Part shown: positions 4,039 through 5,030 of the stretch, in pieces | How the letters are laid out: each line of letters starts with the position of its first letter | Numbering within the stretch: the first letter of the stretch is position 1 | DNA from: Brevundimonas sp. | GTDB lineage: Bacteria > Pseudomonadota > Alphaproteobacteria > Caulobacterales > Caulobacteraceae | Direction of reading: 5' to 3' | Assembly: GCA_020253595.1 (NCBI GenBank) | Contig: JADCBH010000364.1 | Span: forward strand, 1-5,030 | DNA length: 5,030 bases | Made by a program: the position numbers and the translations under genes | The notes under the pieces: model-generated | Databases searched by the model: none | The model's input: only the letters and a program-made list of their open reading frames with translations | What the model was told of the DNA's origin: nothing

Positions 4039-5028
4039 TCAGGTCGGCCTTGCCTGTGTCTGCATCGCCCCGGTCATGGGGATGAAGAAGACGCCCACGT
4101 CGCGGCGCGACCGCACCCGTCCGTCGGCGTCCTTGGTGTAGACATAGAGCACCTGGCCCCGGCGGAAGGGCTGGCCGATCGGGATGATCAACTTGCCGCC
4201 GGGCTTCAGTTGGCGGAACAACTCGGGCGGAGCGTACTGGGCCACGCAGGTCAGCATGATGGTGTCGAAACCCTCAGTCACCTCCGGCCAGCCGAAGTAG
4301 CCGTCGCCGACACGCGAGTGGACGTTGTCGTAGCCCAGCGGGGCGAAGATCTTCCCCACCGCCTCGCCGATCGGCTGGATGATCTCGATCGTATAGCTGT
4401 CGCGAACGATGCGGCTGAGCAGGCTGGACTGGAAGCCGGAACCCGTGCCGATCTCCAGCGTGACATCGGTCGGCTTGGGTGCCGCCAGCTGGGTCATATA
4501 GGCTTGGCCCAGATAGTCGGAGAGCACGCTGCCATGGCCGATGGCCCAGGGCTTGGGATCGGCCTCATAGGCCTGATAGGCGGTCGAGGCGTCCGATGCA
4601 TACGCATAGTGATAGAAGTCGCGCGGCACGCTTTCGAAGGCCTGCACCACCTTGGGGTCATGGGCCCCGAAGCGGCTGTCCAGATAGGTTCGGATGCGCT
4701 CGATGGCGGCCGGTTTCCTGGCCTGGATCTCGTTGAACTGGGCCTCGCTGATCGCGTGGGGGCGCTCTGAAGCCTGCATGGCCGCGTTGAAGCGGGTATA
4801 GGTCCACGGCTCGCTCGGCATGCGGACGGTCTCGGACACGGCCGAGGTCGTGCCCGCTTCGGTCGCCGCGTTGCCTGCGGGAGCCACTGCGCTCGACTCG
4901 CCTGTCGCCTGCGTCGGATTGAGGCGCGCCTGGACGGACTTCATCGTCTGTTCGTCGCAGGCGGAAAGGCCAGCGATGGCGGTCGCGCCGGCGGCGGTCA
5001 GCAGGGTGCGGCGGTTGAACGGGGTCAT
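4039..5028 (-). CDS. PCMT-like (protein-L-isoaspartate O-methyltransferase family) protein with apparent Tat lipoprotein signal
   Basis: The C-terminal two thirds of this 329-residue protein is a PCMT-type Rossmann methyltransferase: substrate-loop region IGHGSVLSDYLGQAYMTQL (163-181; PCMT enzymes have IGxGQTIS here), SAM-binding motif I LEIGTGSGF (191-199), GDGYFGWPE (241-249) and LKPGGKLIIPIG (284-295). PCMT repairs isoaspartyl damage by methylating the isomerised residue with SAM. The N-terminus is unusual: NRRTLLTAAGATAIAG then lipobox LSAC with Cys24, the layout of a twin-arginine lipoprotein signal. It is followed by a low-complexity Ala/Thr/Ser/Glu linker (about 38-68) and an extra domain (about 72-160) absent from cytoplasmic PCMT of about 210 residues. 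Only two bases precede the ATG in the window, so its ribosome-binding site is unseen. The stop codon abuts the palindromic repeat. Family membership is solid; export and the true substrate are inferred. Confidence 0.85.
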   Translation of the reverse strand: MTPFNRRTLLTAAGATAIAGLSACDEQTMKSVQARLNPTQATGESSAVAPAGNAATEAGTTSAVSETVRMPSEPWTYTRFNAAMQASERPHAISEAQFNEIQARKPAAIERIRTYLDSRFGAHDPKVVQAFESVPRDFYHYAYASDASTAYQAYEADPKPWAIGHGSVLSDYLGQAYMTQLAAPKPTDVTLEIGTGSGFQSSLLSRIVRDSYTIEIIQPIGEAVGKIFAPLGYDNVHSRVGDGYFGWPEVTEGFDTIMLTCVAQYAPPELFRQLKPGGKLIIPIGQPFRRGQVLYVYTKDADGRVRSRRDVGVFFIPMTGAMQTQARPT

Positions 5029-5030
5029 GC

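Overview
The window is GC-rich, with strong codon-position bias, and looks like chromosomal DNA of an alphaproteobacterium. The best guess is Caulobacterales (Brevundimonas, Caulobacter or a relative), based on overall composition, TTGACC-type promoter boxes and the CTCCCC/GGGGAGG palindromic intergenic element. No genome comparison was possible, so this assignment is inference.

Layout: (1) Positions 1-1028, minus strand: the N-terminal 342 residues of a fused aspartate kinase / homoserine dehydrogenase, running off the left edge. (2) Positions 1029-1650: a divergent regulatory region. Its left half, read on the minus strand, holds a short threonine-rich leader peptide and then an intrinsic terminator just upstream of the kinase-dehydrogenase gene, the architecture of a thr-operon attenuator. 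Its right half, read on the plus strand, holds a promoter-like site, a SAM-I (S-box) riboswitch and a downstream hairpin overlapping the aptamer closing stem. (3) Positions 1651-3878, plus strand: metX-type homoserine O-acyltransferase and metB cystathionine gamma-synthase, overlapping by ATGA and probably one riboswitch-controlled operon. (4) Positions 3879-4038: a compound palindromic repeat that fills the whole gap between two convergent genes. (5) Positions 4039-5028, minus strand: a PCMT-family (protein-L-isoaspartate O-methyltransferase-like) protein with an apparent twin-arginine lipoprotein signal.

How the genes work together: the kinase-dehydrogenase makes homoserine (or its precursor) from the aspartate family. 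Homoserine is the branch point between threonine/isoleucine and methionine. MetX activates it and MetB condenses the product with cysteine to give cystathionine, the precursor of homocysteine and methionine. The two sides of the branch point are transcribed divergently and each appears to be controlled by its own RNA device: ribosome-mediated attenuation sensing threonyl-tRNA on one side, and a SAM riboswitch on the other. This back-to-back pair of RNA switches is the most interesting content. The SAM-I class is unusual for this bacterial group, and the enzyme fusion appears to lack the ACT domains that normally give allosteric threonine feedback. The PCMT-like gene is probably functionally unrelated.
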